64,000 nucleotides of DNA from Circinella umbellata (GCA_025093555.1 JAIWNF010000044.1:186001-250000), one strand, 5' to 3'. Positions 49,162 through 61,250 are shown, counted from the first letter of the stretch. A program made the numbers and translations. Notes: a model not told the origin generated them from the sequence alone.

Positions 49162-51641
49162 ATGCCATTCCAAACCGGTTCTTCATCCAGAAATCCTCTT
49201 GGTGCTCTTCACGATGAGGTAAAATAAGCATTGATTATACAAAAGTATCGAGCTATAAAATCACAAAGAACATTTGTAACCATATTGTCCTTCTTATCCT
49301 TTTGTTATATTTCTTTTCATTAGTTCAACCCAACGCCATATTCAAACTCTCCCATTGTTTCATCTCCAACCCCAAGTTTTTCCCGTCAAGCTTCTGCCAT
49401 GTCTATCGATCGTGATCAATCAAGTACTATTGATGATAATGACACTGAGTCCGTTTCGAGTGTCGTATCTGGATCCCAACACGATTCATCCGTCAAGGAA
49501 ACTAGTTTTATATTTAAATATGGATACGGCCAACGTTTTACTGATGATAAAGGTGCCCCTCGAATTAAGTGCTTGGTGAATACTTGTAACCGCTCTTTTG
49601 CTTCGAAGGATTCCTCTACTTCTGGTTTAGTCAAGCATTTGCATAACAAGCATCAAATAACAGCAGATAATGGCCCACATACAGGTGCTAAGCGTTCTGG
49701 AGGTCCGATGGATTTGTTCGTCCAAGCAAAACGTCCCCGAGTTTTTACAGCTGATGATTTTATAAAGACATTTATCAAATTCATTGTTAAAACCAAACTT
49801 CCTTTTACAATGGCCGAGAATGACGATTTACAAGAGCTCTTGAACATTGCGCAATCAGCAACAGCAATGGAAATGGTAAAACTTCCAAGTACAGACACCG
49901 TTACAAGAAAGGTAAAATATTAGTTCTCCCCACCCCTTTTTTTGTTTTGTCATTATATTTAACAAACTAACACATTATATTTTATTTTACCTTCAGACCA
50001 AAGAAGAGTATGACTTTTACAAAAAAAAACTGCGCAACTTGCTAGATTCCCTTCCTGTAATTTCTTGTACACTTGATGGTTGGACTAGTCCATATAATGA
50101 TGCTTTCCTCGCGGTCACCGGTCATTGGATATCAACTTCTACTTGGACGATGCAAGAAGTAATTCTCGGTTTCCAGCCATTGAATGGTCCTCATTCGGCA
50201 GAGAATTTGGCAGCAGCATTCTTGGAAATTATCAACGATTTCAACCTAGGTCCCAAGTTATTCACAATTACGACTGACAACGCATCCAACATGAGAAGAA
50301 TGGCCCTGGAAGTAGAAAAATATGCTGAAGAAAAAGGATGGTAGGTTAAACATTATACAATATATCAAAATATATCAACATGACACTAATATAAATATAC
50401 CAATCTATAGGCCGTTTCGTACAAGAAGCCATCATATACCGTGTCTTGGACATGTGTTAAATTTAGCCGTTCAAGATATTTTGAAGTGGGGTATGAATGA
50501 ATCATATGTCGAGCAAGAAAATAACGACGATTCAGAAAGAGCAAACGAGCACGATCGTTTTGGGGACAATGGCGAACGACAAGTGATGAGCTCACTTATT
50601 AAGCTTCGAAAAGGCATAACAAAAATACGGTATGATAAACACTATTTTTTTTTTTTGCAAAAAAGTTGTTATTATCAGAAAATACTCATAAACATCCAAT
50701 ATCACAATAAATATAGGTCCTCACCACAACGTACAGAGAGATTTATGCGCGCGCAAGAAATACATTGCGCAACAAAACTCAAGCTGTCACTCGATGTACC
50801 AACACGATGGAACTCCACTTACCAAATGTTGACACGAGCATCCTTGTTACAAGTCCCATATAACAGTGTGTGTTCTACAAATACCGAATTGCACGAGTTC
50901 CAGCTGAGTGATCTTGAATGGACCCGCATTTCCCAGGTCAAGTCCATGCTCCTCAAGTTCTGGGAGACAACCATTGAGTTATCAGCAAGTCAAAGCCACG
51001 CGACAATCAATACCGCCATCGTTCATTATAATTTGATAATGGATTCCTTAGAAGATGTCGAAAGTAGTAATTATCCAGCCGAACTCAAGAGAGCAGCAAG
51101 ACGTGGATTACAAAAGCTGCAAAGATATTATTGTAAGGTTGATAATACACATATATATGCAGTTGCAACGGCCCTTGATCCACATATGAAGTTTACTTGG
51201 TGGCGTACCAGTGGTTGGGAAGAGGAATACCAGAACATGAGCCAAAGGATGGTTAGGGATGCTTGGGCAGATTTCCCCAAATCTGTAACAATGGAGTCTG
51301 AAGCGAACGAAGAATTGCGACGGTTATACAGTTTGTATAATACAAGCGATGAACATGACGAACTTGACGATTATCTTCAAGAACGATTGCGTGTGCCAAT
51401 GCTCCGAAAGAAAGGTCAAAAGGCACCGGAATTTTTATACTGGGAGGCCCAGTCACAGTGGCCTAATTTGGCGCGTATGGCTGCCCAATATTTCGCAGTA
51501 CCAGTAACCTCCACTCCTTCTGAGCGCTGTTTTTCGCAAACGCGACTCCTTTTACCTTATACACGCAACCGTTTGTCACCAGAGACCATACAAAGACTAA
51601 TGCTTTTAGATTCTTGGACTTCTTTTAATTCCGACGAGTAA
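49162..51641 (+). CDS. hAT transposase with BED zinc finger, apparently intact
   Basis: Five exons (49162-49218, 49324-49911, 49997-50340, 50411-50629, 50717-51641) close in phase to 710 residues with no stop. After a Ser/Thr-rich start comes a BED finger: CLVNTC (Cys102, Cys107) then HLHNKH. The RNase H-like domain has CTLDGWTSPYND (first Asp), ITTDNASNM (second Asp), CLGHVLNLAVQD (the CxxH motif), DVPTRWNSTYQML and the C-terminal hAT dimerisation block QYFAVPVTSTPSERCFS and NRLSPETIQRLMLL, which includes the third acidic residue. All expected catalytic residues are present. Length is usual for the superfamily. Coding sequence is noticeably less AT rich than the flanks. Intactness suggests recent or current activity. 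Confidence 0.9.
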
Positions 51642-51946
51642 CCTCTTTTTATTATACTATTTTTCATTGCTCTTTCCCTTTCTTTTATTATTATTATTCT
51701 TTTTATTATTATTCTTTCCATTATTATTCTTTCCATTATTATTTTTTTCCATTACTATTATCTTTACTATTATTGCTATACTTTTTTTTCCAATACATAT
51801 TCAATAAAATCCGTACGCTTCTCTTATTTAACAGCTTACACTTTATATAAAAGAATTCCACGCTATTTATAATTATGTTTTATTTTTGCAATTAATGTTT
51901 TCTCAACCATAATGTCAGGAATCACACATCTGCTAAATTATAATGT

Positions 51947-52058
51947 CGGTTCTCGGTTCTTTCCATGGAGAACCGAGTCGGTTCCGGTCGGTTCCTTCCA
52001 TAGAACCGTCTCGACTTTTCTCGGTTCGGTTCCGGTTCGGTTCCGGTTCTTCGGTTCT
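51947..52058. repeat. Right AACCG array of the hAT element
   Basis: CGGTTCC/CGGTTC motifs recur in the opposite orientation to the left array, including a ttccatggagaacc/ggttcctt section and tandem tcggttccgg units. It begins about 305 bp after the transposase stop. Confidence 0.8.
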
Positions 52059-52353
52059 CATGAGGATCCCTAGTAGAAATGAAGCTATAAACATTGAGCC
52101 GTAATATATGTTATTGAAGTATTCTGAAGAAATGTTACGGATCAGTTTCTAGAAAAAAACATTTTTCGTCGAGATTTGTCACTTCAAAGTTTTGTCAAAA
52201 TATGGTATTTTACTAAGTAACCTTATTTTTTGAACAAAGGGATAAGTATTGTGTAGCAGAGTATGACTCATGGTTACACAAAGTCTTTACTTTTGATTAG
52301 AGCTCTTACTTGTTACTGCACTAGTTACTCTTTTTTATTATTATATCACAACT

Positions 52354-52735
52354 ATGGGAGGTCTCAATAAAAGACAGAAACGCGCACGAGAACAACAAAA
52401 AGACTCAAAATATAATCGTTTCCAAAGGTTGCTCGCATTGAGGAGGATGTCAATGTTACTGAAGAAAATTCAAACGATTTCGAGGTTCTTACTGAATTGC
52501 AATCAGTTGAAATTACACTCACCTCTCCTATTCCTATCAAATATAATAAAGAACTAGAAGCAGGCTCTCACGGAGAATACTGGGGAAATAGTAGAACTGT
52601 CAAGTATTACCATGAAAAGCAAGCAAATGAGAAAAAGCAGCATAAAATCAGTGCATCAAGTAGCACTATCTCTTTTACTAACCCATCTGACAGTTTAGTC
52701 TTGGAGATTTTTCTATTCTGTGCAATAGGCATATG
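52354..52735 (+). pseudogene. Fragment of an unidentified, probably transposon-borne gene
   Basis: The first 26 codons (MGGLNKRQKRAREQQKDSKY onward) are basic. After a one-base shift near 52432 a second frame carries an acidic region and then HGEYWGNSRTVKYYHEKQAN, a Trp-Gly-Asn-Ser motif with a basic helix of a kind found near the start of transposon proteins in Mucoromycota. It ends in a stop at 52734-52736. The frameshift and lack of continuation show that it is broken. The family is not identified. Confidence 0.45.
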
Positions 52736-52739
52736 ACAA

Positions 52740-53122
52740 ATTGACAATGTTTTACCATTATGAATGCAAAGAAATGGTGAAGCTAGCATGATTACGAGAA
52801 AAGCATATTGGTGTTCTGCTATTTGAAGTTATGACCATGGCGTCTCAGTACACTCATATTTTTCTGAATTTCTGCTACTTAGATTATGCCGATATCTGCG
52901 TGGAAAATTCACCTCATCAGCAGGAACATATAACGCTTCGCTCTAAGTGATAAAGAGTTAAACATCAGCAATTCAATGGTGAAACACCAAGAAACGAGAA
53001 GCATGCAGAGTTGCTTAAATATATAAACGATATGTATGAATATGTACCGAAGCATTTAAACTTGTTGAAAATTTACATCTCGAAGATACTATTCTCATCA
53101 TAGAATTGGCAAAATGACTAGA

Positions 53123-53153
<31 letters not shown>

Positions 53154-53290
53154 CATTTTTTTTTTTATTAATAATAAATTTCTAGGCTTGTCCATAAAGA
53201 CAGTCTCAGGTGCAAAAACGTATTATACCATTTTGGAACAAATATGGTTTAAGTCAGGATAACTTAATGTGAAAATATTCAATATGGTAT
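52740..53290. other. Unassigned AT-rich stretch with a CT microsatellite
   Basis: Contains a CT dinucleotide run (about 53122-53149) followed by a T run. No intact frame. It probably holds the left border of the outer tnp2-type element, but no terminal repeat was recognised. Confidence 0.35.
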
Positions 53291-53299
53291 ATTAGAAGG

Positions 53300-54939
53300 A
53301 AAAAAAGAAATAAGAAGTTTAGAATTACCGGATGGTATTGTTGCATTGGATTCCTTGATCGCTTTACCAATGGCTGAGCACCACTGAACGCAGTTTGATG
53401 GTTGTATTTAATCGCCATATTGACCCGATATCATGTCCAGAACGTGTTGTAACATTTGCACCAATTAAATGAAGTTCATCAAGACCGAAGAACGAGTATC
53501 CATGAAAGGACTTCAACATTGCAAATTCGTTCTTTTTGACAATACCAAAATCCTAAAGGTAAATCAATTAAAAAATGGGTGGAATGTATACAGCGAATAT
53601 AATGATACGGAATATAAAAAAAGTATTGATTTAATACCTCAGCGCCATCCTTTAACTCTTCATCCCTTCTTGGGTAGACATGTTTATTGTCCCTGTGTAA
53701 TAACGGCCATATCCTTTACCAGTTGGACTAATCTCCCTTATTGTTTGAATCCGACATTGACGGCAACCATATTCGGAATTATGACCTTTATGATGCATAA
53801 GCTCTGAACACCAATAGTATTACCAGATGCAAGTAGTAGATGTATTTAAAGTTGAACGACCCATCTTCACAAATGATCTTCAACCCTTCATCTTCAAAAT
53901 ACGGAGTTCATTCAATAGTGGTGTCAAAAACGAAAACAGATGCCTGTTATGATCTCCTGGTATAATCGCAACCTGGAGCATATTTTTTGTGCGGTAACTG
54001 CGAATAAAGATAAGTAAATGGATTGTTGAAGATATAGTAACAAAGATAGTAGTAATAATAATATCTTACCATTCCATTGGTGGCAGGCTTAAAAGTACGA
54101 CATGTACTATTGTCATCTTTGCTTCTCCTCCTTTGAATGGTGCAAATCCATCGACAAACAATGAAATTGCTATGGTGTCTTGTTCATTTTGGAATATTGT
54201 CAATTTGAATTTCTTGTATATTGATCCATCAAAAATGTCGTTCATTTGTCCAGGTTCTGGTTATGAAGATCTTGTATCATCTCGCGCGTTGCCATATCTG
54301 CGATAAGGTTTGACAACTGTCAGCAAGAGGAAAATAAGACATGGTTTCAACTGGTTTTCCGTTACTCTTGAATTGTTGTTCACCACAGCTACACTCATCA
54401 TTTGAACCTTGAGGAAACAAACGGCAGCGTTTTGGGCATATCCGGTATACTCTTTCATCAAGTTGGAATATTTTACCCAATCTGTTTTCGGATGTTTTAG
54501 GCGAGAGCAATGGTTTTTATCTAAAATATGATTTTGTACACTATCAGTTATTAGTAAATATTAATCACACAGTTGAATGATTACTCTTTTTGAACTGAAT
54601 GCTTACCAAAATCATCTTGATTAATCTACTTGTTAAATAGCGAAACGAGCTCATCATAGGAATCACGGCTAACATTGTTATCTTGTGCCCAGCAGAAAAG
54701 CTCATAACTTTTTTGTTCATAACTTTGCAGTTGAGGCATTGCTTGGATTTTTCAGTGATAGGTTCATTGGTGACAAGGGGGGTTTCCTTTTCCCAAGGAT
54801 CGTTGTATTGCAAGTTGGTTGGCTGGGTTCCTTGTTCTGACATAGAGTTGTTTGTTGGTTGGATTATGGGATCGTCAATATTGGATGCGTCGATAATAGC
54901 AGAATCCTTGTCATCATCTTCACTATCGCTTGGATTAGT
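53300..54939 (-). pseudogene. Outer tnp2/CACTA-like transposase, 3' part
   Basis: This is the continuation of the frame at 61250-60742 after the inner insertion. From 54939 to a donor at 54607 the frame is open (TNPSDSEDDDKDSAIIDASN onward). Then, in several frames, come FQLDERVYRICPKRCRLFPQ, a Cys pair (ECSCGEQQ), METMSYFPLADS-like sequence, MNDIFDGSIYKKF, and ISLFVDGFAPFKGGEAKMTI. This order (Cys-rich start, NDIFDG, LFVDGFxPF) is characteristic of the tnp2/Transposase_21 family. Frameshifts and stops are frequent below 54500, and after about 53900 the similarity fades, so the gene is dead. Confidence 0.65.
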
Positions 54940-54949
54940 ATACACATTA

Positions 54950-55108
54950 GAAAAAGAATATTCGAAAAATATTTAAAAAATATTCAAATATTCAAATATT
55001 CAAAATGCACGAAATCTGAATATTTCCTGAATATTTTCTAAATATTTTTTTGAATATTTTTTGAATATTTTTTGAATATTTTTTGAATATTTTTTGAATA
55101 TTTTATTA
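54950..55108. repeat. Left subterminal GAATATTTTTT array
   Basis: At least ten copies of a 10-14 bp unit, with five nearly perfect tgaatattttt units at 55046-55105. It is very AT rich and a natural target for an AT-hook protein. Confidence 0.85.
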
Positions 55109-55271
55109 TGCGTAAACATTAAAAAATGAGATTTATTTAATTATTCATATGAAACTAACTACGATACGATTTGAAATACATTTCTCACATCCGGACAACG
55201 TGTAGTTAAGATAATGTTGAACTAACACTCACATTCTCTTCTTAACAAACAAATAACAACAGCATTAGTTT

Positions 55272-57101
55272 TCAATCTTGTGCTAACAGTGTAACATTTT
55301 TCCTTGGGCGTCCTCGTTTTCGTGCGGGTTGGGCATGATTGTCCCTTTGTGATCCGTTTACTCGTGTGCTTTTAGGTGCAGTTACTATTGGATGTTTTTT
55401 GTAAGTTAGCGCCAATTTATTTGAGCAATAGAAGTATTTATTTACTAAAAGATACCTTTGAGGCTATCACTCATCCTTGTTGCACTCATGGATCGTCTGT
55501 TTTGTACATCAGACAACATACTTTGTATTTCATGTGGTGCGGCTACTTGTTGACTAGTGCTTGTTCGAGAATTTTCCATGTTTGATGGTAATTGTTTGTG
55601 GTCACTCGTTTGGATGGTTGATCTTGATTGTGGTGCAGCTAATGGCGCAAACAATACTTTTTTCCCTTTCTTAGTTTGTCGATTCAACATTAATGGTAAA
55701 CATTCATCGTCATCATCATCACTTGTTAAGTCTGCATCAAGATCTAGCTGTTTATAACCATAATCATCATTGTGTCCATGAGATGCTTTTGGAAGCCTGT
55801 CATCTTCATCGTCAAAACAATATAAACTTTCACAAAGTTTTTCATCTTCAAGAAGTCCTAAATATCCAATGGTTTCAACTGGCTCGTTTGATTCCACAGC
55901 TTGATCATGTGCATCGCAATCGACACCAGCATCATACGAACTACCGCTTACATAAATGAGTTAGTTGATACATTTTGCATTTTTATAAACATTTGTTGTA
56001 TTTTGAATTTGAGGGAAGAGCCTACCTTGCAACTTCATCTTGATCAATGTCTACGCCAAGGTTATTCTAACTACAAAAAGTTAGTTTTTTTTAAACGTTT
56101 CCCCATATTCTGTTCATATTGTCTTACCCCTCTTGTGTTATTTCATTTGTACTACCAATCATGGAATAGATAATGTTATTTCCTATCTTTTTTTTTTTTA
56201 TATAAAATCCATATACTGAAAAAAAAACATTACCTTTGAGTCGTAATTGTTCTAGTATACAATAAGATACAATTAGTATTGCTACCACACTCTACTTGCT
56301 CTCATTGTCTTAATAAAAATATAAAGTACCTTATGTTATTTGTAGTAGTGTCTTGATTGATTACCATTTCTATATAATTAGTCGATTGGTGTTGTCTCAC
56401 AATTGGTGTATATAATCTATTTTAATAATTGAAATAACACAATTACCTTTCTTGGTGCGTTGAAAAGCGTGTACCATGAGCAATCGGGCTCCCCAATTAC
56501 CCTCGCATGCTCGCAGAGGAAACTCGTCCTTCACAGATTCCTCCGAAAGAAGCATTGCTTGACGCTGCTGCATGTGGTTAAGATCGGACCAGGTAGTTGT
56601 TGCTTCTAAATCGTATTTGGCGCGCATATTCATAGCAAGAGTATCAGCAAATGGAACAACATTCTTCTTGAAAGTTCTAAGATATGAGTTACGCCATTGT
56701 TGTTTTAATACTTTTTGGCCTATGGTATCATACAATTCCCATGAGAATTGTTGTGGAGAGCCTTTGGCATTAACTGGGTGTTGAACATCTCGTGAAAACT
56801 CAACATTGAGTAAAGTATTGTCGTCTGTATTTGCCCGTGGATAGTGAGGAAGATTTTCAAACATTACAGCATTTTTTTCAGAAGTAATCTCTTCCAAATC
56901 CATGCGCATTTCGGTCAAACTATCTTGTATTATGCTGACACGGTTTTCAATCTGTTCCAGTCTTTCATTGATAGTAGCTTGTAGGTTACAAATGAGTGTT
57001 TGCTGCTTCAACGATTCGTCAACGGCAAGAGCCTTAGATTCATTCATAGCAGTTATAAACGTAGTAAATAGTTGAATTGATAGATCATTGGATTGAGACA
57101 T
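55272..57101 (-). CDS. Accessory protein of the inner element: coiled coil and AT-hook
   Basis: Exons: 57101-56447, 56251-56234 (18-bp microexon), a linking exon that I could not settle between 56233 and 56067, then 56066-56026, 55946-55456 and 55384-55272. The N-terminus (MSQSNDLSIQLFTTFITAMN onward) leads into a coiled coil (about residues 35-85). A Trp-rich helical domain follows, ending with EGNWGARLLMVHAFQRTKK. The middle is acidic. The last exon has RKRGRPRKN, a classic AT-hook with the GRP core. It is divergent from the transposase across about 170 bp. By analogy with TnpA of plant CACTA elements, which binds subterminal repeats, it may recognise the AT-rich arrays at the ends. One phase (1 to 0) is unresolved, so a single lesion cannot be excluded. 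Confidence 0.6.
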
Positions 57102-57229
57102 CTTGTATGTTCTCTGGAATATGAGTATATTTTGTAAAGAGAAGTAAAAAAAAGTGCATTGGCGATTTATTTTTAATTCAGCAAGCGACGTTGGCCACAA
57201 AAAAAAAGTCTGGACCTCTTTCTCCTCAC

Positions 57230-57263
<34 letters not shown>

Positions 57264-57270
57264 AAAGAAA
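57102..57270. promoter_or_regulatory. Divergent promoter region of the inner element
   Basis: The 169-bp space between the accessory and transposase starts holds a T run (57232-57256) followed by an A run, as seen before other starts here. Divergent transcription is inferred from gene orientation. Confidence 0.4.
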
Positions 57271-60200
57271 ATGACAACTCGTAACGTTCAATTAAACTGC
57301 CCTCATTGTCGTTGGACAATGGTTGGTACTCGTGAAGAGGTTCGAGAACATCTTTCAGAGTGCATCACTGCAAAAATTGAAAGAGTGCGCGCGACAACTG
57401 ATCCAGTAGCATTCCCGATCGATCGTACCATTGTAATTTCAATAAATAGTAATTAGCTTAGAAAGTTTTATAACCTGGAAGCGATTACACTAATATACTA
57501 ATGTACGTCTATATATAAAATAGAGTGCTTCATCTCGAATGGTAATCGATCATGAAACTGTCACAACAGGTTTTCCAACCTTGAGGATAATAGCCCAGAA
57601 AAGGTATTATTATCAACGTTATTTTTTTTTTTGCAGCCATGTGTGAAATACCACGGATCTGAACATTCTTTTACTATTGTATACTTTTATTTAGGATGCA
57701 AATACTGATGTAGAAGATAAGAATTATTATTATGACCAGGGATCTCAAGATGACTACGTTGATTATATGGATTTTGGAAGTATCAACTATTCCCCTGAAG
57801 ATGAATTTATTCACCAGGAACAATCACATACCCAACACGAAGGCACCACAGTGCAGCAACCATCGACTTTCACAATGACTTCATCATCATCTCATACTGG
57901 CCTATCATATCCCAGCACTGAAATCCTATCTACATTCGCAACTAAAATTGTAGACCCTGCTGAAATACGCGATGTCCCATACATCGAGGAGGACCATGTC
58001 GCTGCCAGCATTGATATTTATGCATCTGCTGTGAAATATGGAGCGTCAAGACAACTTTTTGACGAGATTGTCAACCGTGTAAACAAGTACATTGATGGAA
58101 GACTACCACCATTACTTTCATACTTTCGGTCGAGAAATGCTTTACGCTCCTCTTATCCTGTTCAGCCAAAGGAATTTCATGTCTGTCAGCGCGGATGTAT
58201 GTTGCACAAGGACGATGACACTTCCGAATTCTGTAATCATTGCAAGGAACCAAAATATCGCGAAGACGGCGTAACACCAGTTACAACAATGAAATATCTT
58301 CCTCTTAAAGAACAACTTACACTGTTTCTTAACGAGAGTAATACATGTGACTTGTTGCACTACCGATCAACACGCCAAACATTGTCAAGCGATCTTATGA
58401 CAGATATTTTTATGGTGGTGTTTACAAAGATCTTAAAGAAACTCGGTTCAAGAAAGATCTCGACCTATCCATATCTCTTTTTACTGACGATTTTCAAACT
58501 TTCAAGCATGGAACACATTCAATGACACTTGTTCATGTAGTCATCCACAATTTTCCCCCAAACATTCGGATGAAAGATTGCTACATGTTGCAACCATGCA
58601 TTGCTCCTGGTCCCAAGAAGCCTGCAGAGATTTCAACCTTTCTTGAACCGATTCTGGAGGAACTCAATGATCTTTATCGAAACGGGATTATGGTAAATAT
58701 CGATGGCGATGATATCAATATCAAAGCACATCTACTTTTTATTGGTGGGAATATACCAGCAGTGGCAAAGCTTGCTGGGCATGCTGGGCACCAACATTAT
58801 CATGGTTGTCGCTTTTGTACAATACGAGGGGTCTTTATTAAAAATCGAGTGATTTCCCCCTAATGACATGACTCTCAAGGAGCTGAAAGGGTTAATAAAG
58901 AACAATAGATCTAAGATGTCTACGGAGGAAAATATTGTTCAAGAGGATGAGGATACTGAAGACGAATCATATGACCAGCACCAAGATGATACTTCGGATT
59001 TTGAAGGGATAGAAAGTGTTGATCTTGAACAAGTACGGCCCAAACCAACAATCCGCTTATCTACGATGTATCAAACCGAAGACAAGGACCTTGGACAAAA
59101 GAAGGTTTGTTTGTTTTCTCATCTTCCAACTTTTCATGGTGCTACATTTTTTCCTATGGACCCTATGCATTTACTTGGCCTGGGAATTGGAAAGCAACTT
59201 TGGCGAATTATGTGTGGAGAGTATGGGAAGGAAGGAAATCCATTGTGCTTGACTAAACGTCAGCGAGAATTGATTGGTTCAAGGATAGCAGGATCTTGAA
59301 GCCTGATACCTTCATCATTTTCTGGTGATTGTGGCGATATATCTTTTCAAAGTGGGTTTTATCGAGCTGTTGATTGGATACATTTTGTACTATACCTTGT
59401 TCCCACTACCATTCTCGAATTCTACAATGACAATGATACAAAACAAGCGCTGGTGAACTTAGCGACTGTATATCGTTATGCTCTTAGTCGCGAGATATAT
59501 TCTGAAGATATCCAGAGTCTCCAGACTGCAGCGAAGTCATGGATTAATTGGCTGAAACAACAAGTCAGACAATCCAACATATTACCTACTGTTTTTACTA
59601 TCAATGTTCACTACCTGACACACTTACATAAAATCATTGAACGGATTGGACCTCTACCATATATTGCAGCATTCTCCATGGAGCGCACGATGGGGAACAT
59701 TAAAAGACGCATTCATTCGAAACGATATGCAGGAGTTAACGCTGGCAACGTTCTCATGGAATTGGCTGCAGTCAGGACACGCGAACGTGAAGATGGGTTT
59801 AGAAACACAGTGAATGTTGATGATGCAAACGAGGAAAATTTTGACAATGAAAACGAGAATACTTCCTAATATTATGATTATAAAAAGTTAAATGTTATTG
59901 CTTTATCTAATGCGGAAGATAGTCTTGAAATATGGGGACCATTTTTCAAAGACTCTATACGAAACTTATGTTGTGGTGCTCCCCTCAAACATTATTGGGC
60001 TTGGCAGCATGGTAGCTACATGGGAATCGACATTTAACAAAATGAGTTACTTGAAGCTGGGAATAGATTGTTTAAGGAAGATGTCACCTACGGTGGTACC
60101 ACTCAGGAATCATTTGTGAGACTGCATATAATGGTATCAGTAGATAAATCGAGAGGAGTAATGCTGCGAAAGAAGCCTGAAAAAAGGGAGTATTTTGGTA

Positions 60201-60478
60201 GTTTGAAATTTTTCTTTGTTCATAAGCATGATGATTATGACGACAAAAGGATGTTGGCATTAGTTGAAATTTTCAAGGTTGTGAAAGGAGACGGCCTATG
60301 GCCATACAAAACTGAATCAGGTAAATCAAGACATGTGGTGATTGATATTGATGACATTATTGGATTTGCTGGAAGAACTAAAGGCAGTGACACCCGTGAG
60401 TGTATCTATTGGTCTCAACAACATACCAACTCAAAAAAAGAATTACCTATTGACTATAACTTGGATTTATTACGTTAA
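57271..60478 (+). pseudogene. Inner tnp2/CACTA-like transposase, decayed
   Basis: Suggested first exons 57271-57432, 57524-57541 and 57695 onward keep one frame. The start has a C2HC-like finger (CPHCRWTMVGTREEVREHLS). Then come an acidic region, HVCQRGCMLHKDDDTSEFCN, CNHCKEPKYREDG, DIF before a shift, ISLFTDDFQTFKHG, VHVVIHNFPPNIRMKDCYML, GCRFCTIRG and FPMDPMHLLGLGIGKQLW, in the order of tnp2 transposases (Transposase_21). The end has SMERTMGNIKRRIHSKRYAG and a C-terminal module to 60478. Lesions: one base missing in a T run near 58405, a frameshift near 58850, and in-frame stops at 59297 (TGA), 59867 (TAA) and 60035 (TAA). The reading frame is otherwise well kept, so decay is recent. Confidence 0.75.
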
Positions 60479-60484
60479 AAAATT

Positions 60485-60735
60485 AAATAAATCTTCAAAT
60501 TTATGAATATTTTCTAAATATTTTTCAAATATGTATTAAATACTTATTTATTGACTTGAATATTTTTTAAATATTTGAATATTTAAATATTTTCTGAATA
60601 TTTCCTGAATATTTCCTGAATATTTTCTAAATATGTTTTAAATACTTATTTATCGATTTGAATATTTTTTGAATATCTGAATATTTTTTGAATATTTTTT
60701 TGAATATTTGAATATTTTTCGAATATTCTTTTTCT
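60485..60735. repeat. Right subterminal GAATATT array
   Basis: Many copies of tgaatatttt(c/t)t, including three successive ctgaatatttc units near 60593-60620, and two longer copies of a block containing aaatacttattta (60538 and 60640). It mirrors the left array. Confidence 0.85.
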
Positions 60736-60741
60736 AATGTG

Positions 60742-61250
60742 ATAATTACCGTTGTCAATGTCATCGTCATCTTGATCTTGGGTGACATAAGTCTGGTCAT
60801 CTTGTCCAAAGTCGTATTCTACATCATCAATACCATAGTCACTGGCCAATTCATTTGCTAGGAGAATAGAAGATACATGATCTTGATCCATAGCCAGGGG
60901 TTCATTCTGAGAGGGAGTAGGAGCAGCAGGTAATGCTTCACGATCTTGGGTTAGTGGTCGAGAAACTGTTTGAACACTTCCATCTAGGTAGTTAATAATA
61001 CAAGGTCAGTATTTTTTTCATAAAGGTTATTTTTATAATGCATGTAATATTTTTGCAAGATAGCAATTTAGGTCATACCACACAAAGCGTAATGTTTTCT
61101 ATACTTGGTCTTTTCAACAGCTTGGAAGAATTTTTGGAGTAAATAAAGGTGGACTTCAGCTTGTGACGCCCCTTCAACCAGCTTTTGTTTACTGGCGTAT
61201 ACTGAGTGCGGTACAGTATATTTAAGCGACCGCATACCGCAGTTAAACAT
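60742..61250 (-). pseudogene. Outer tnp2-like gene, 5' part, interrupted by the inner element
   Basis: Exon 1 (61250-61079) encodes MFNCGMRSLKYTVPHSVYAS onward and exon 2 (60983-60742) follows in phase (DGSVQTVSRPLTQDREALPA onward), turning acidic. The frame reaches the insertion site in DIDNGNY and resumes at 54939 as TNPSDSEDDDKD. The product is the N-terminus of the outer transposase described above. An alternative start in another frame at 61258 is less likely because it does not splice into exon 2. Confidence 0.6.

Larger units (their letters stand above)
47521..52070 (+). mobile_element. hAT transposon with AACCG-rich end arrays
   Basis: Arrays of AACCG/CGGTT repeats flank the hAT transposase: 47528-47655 on the left and 51947-52058 on the right, in opposite orientation. 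Just outside each lies an inverted GATCCTCA (left 47519-47526, right within tgaggatccc at 52061-52070). At the inner edges GAACCGACA followed by an ATTTA-containing stretch is also inverted. Subterminal repeats of this sort are typical transposase-binding sites in hAT elements. Exact terminal bases and the expected 8-bp target duplication could not be fixed, so the borders are approximate. The element seems to have landed next to the decayed DDE gene. Confidence 0.65.
54943..60741. mobile_element. Inner CACTA-like (tnp2) transposon, complete ends
   Basis: The terminal inverted repeats are identical over 31 bp: CACATTAGAAAAAGAATATT onward at 54943-54973, and its complement ending at 60741. ATA flanks both ends (54940-54942 and 60742-60744), the 3-bp duplication typical of CACTA elements. 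Just inside each end is an array of GAATATTTTTT-like repeats. The 5.8 kb carries an accessory gene on - (55272-57101) and a transposase on + (57271-60478) in divergent arrangement. Removing the element with one ATA restores an open frame on - (GGT AAT TAT then ACT AAT CCA). Preserved ends and duplication indicate a fairly recent insertion, although the transposase has since decayed. Confidence 0.88.

Noticed and set aside
49653..49898. Minus-strand frame in the hAT element
   Set aside because: It is antisense to the conserved transposase exon and has no independent signal.
53469..53807. Plus-strand 112-codon frame
   Set aside because: It lies opposite decayed outer-transposase sequence and has no recognised motif or splice partner.
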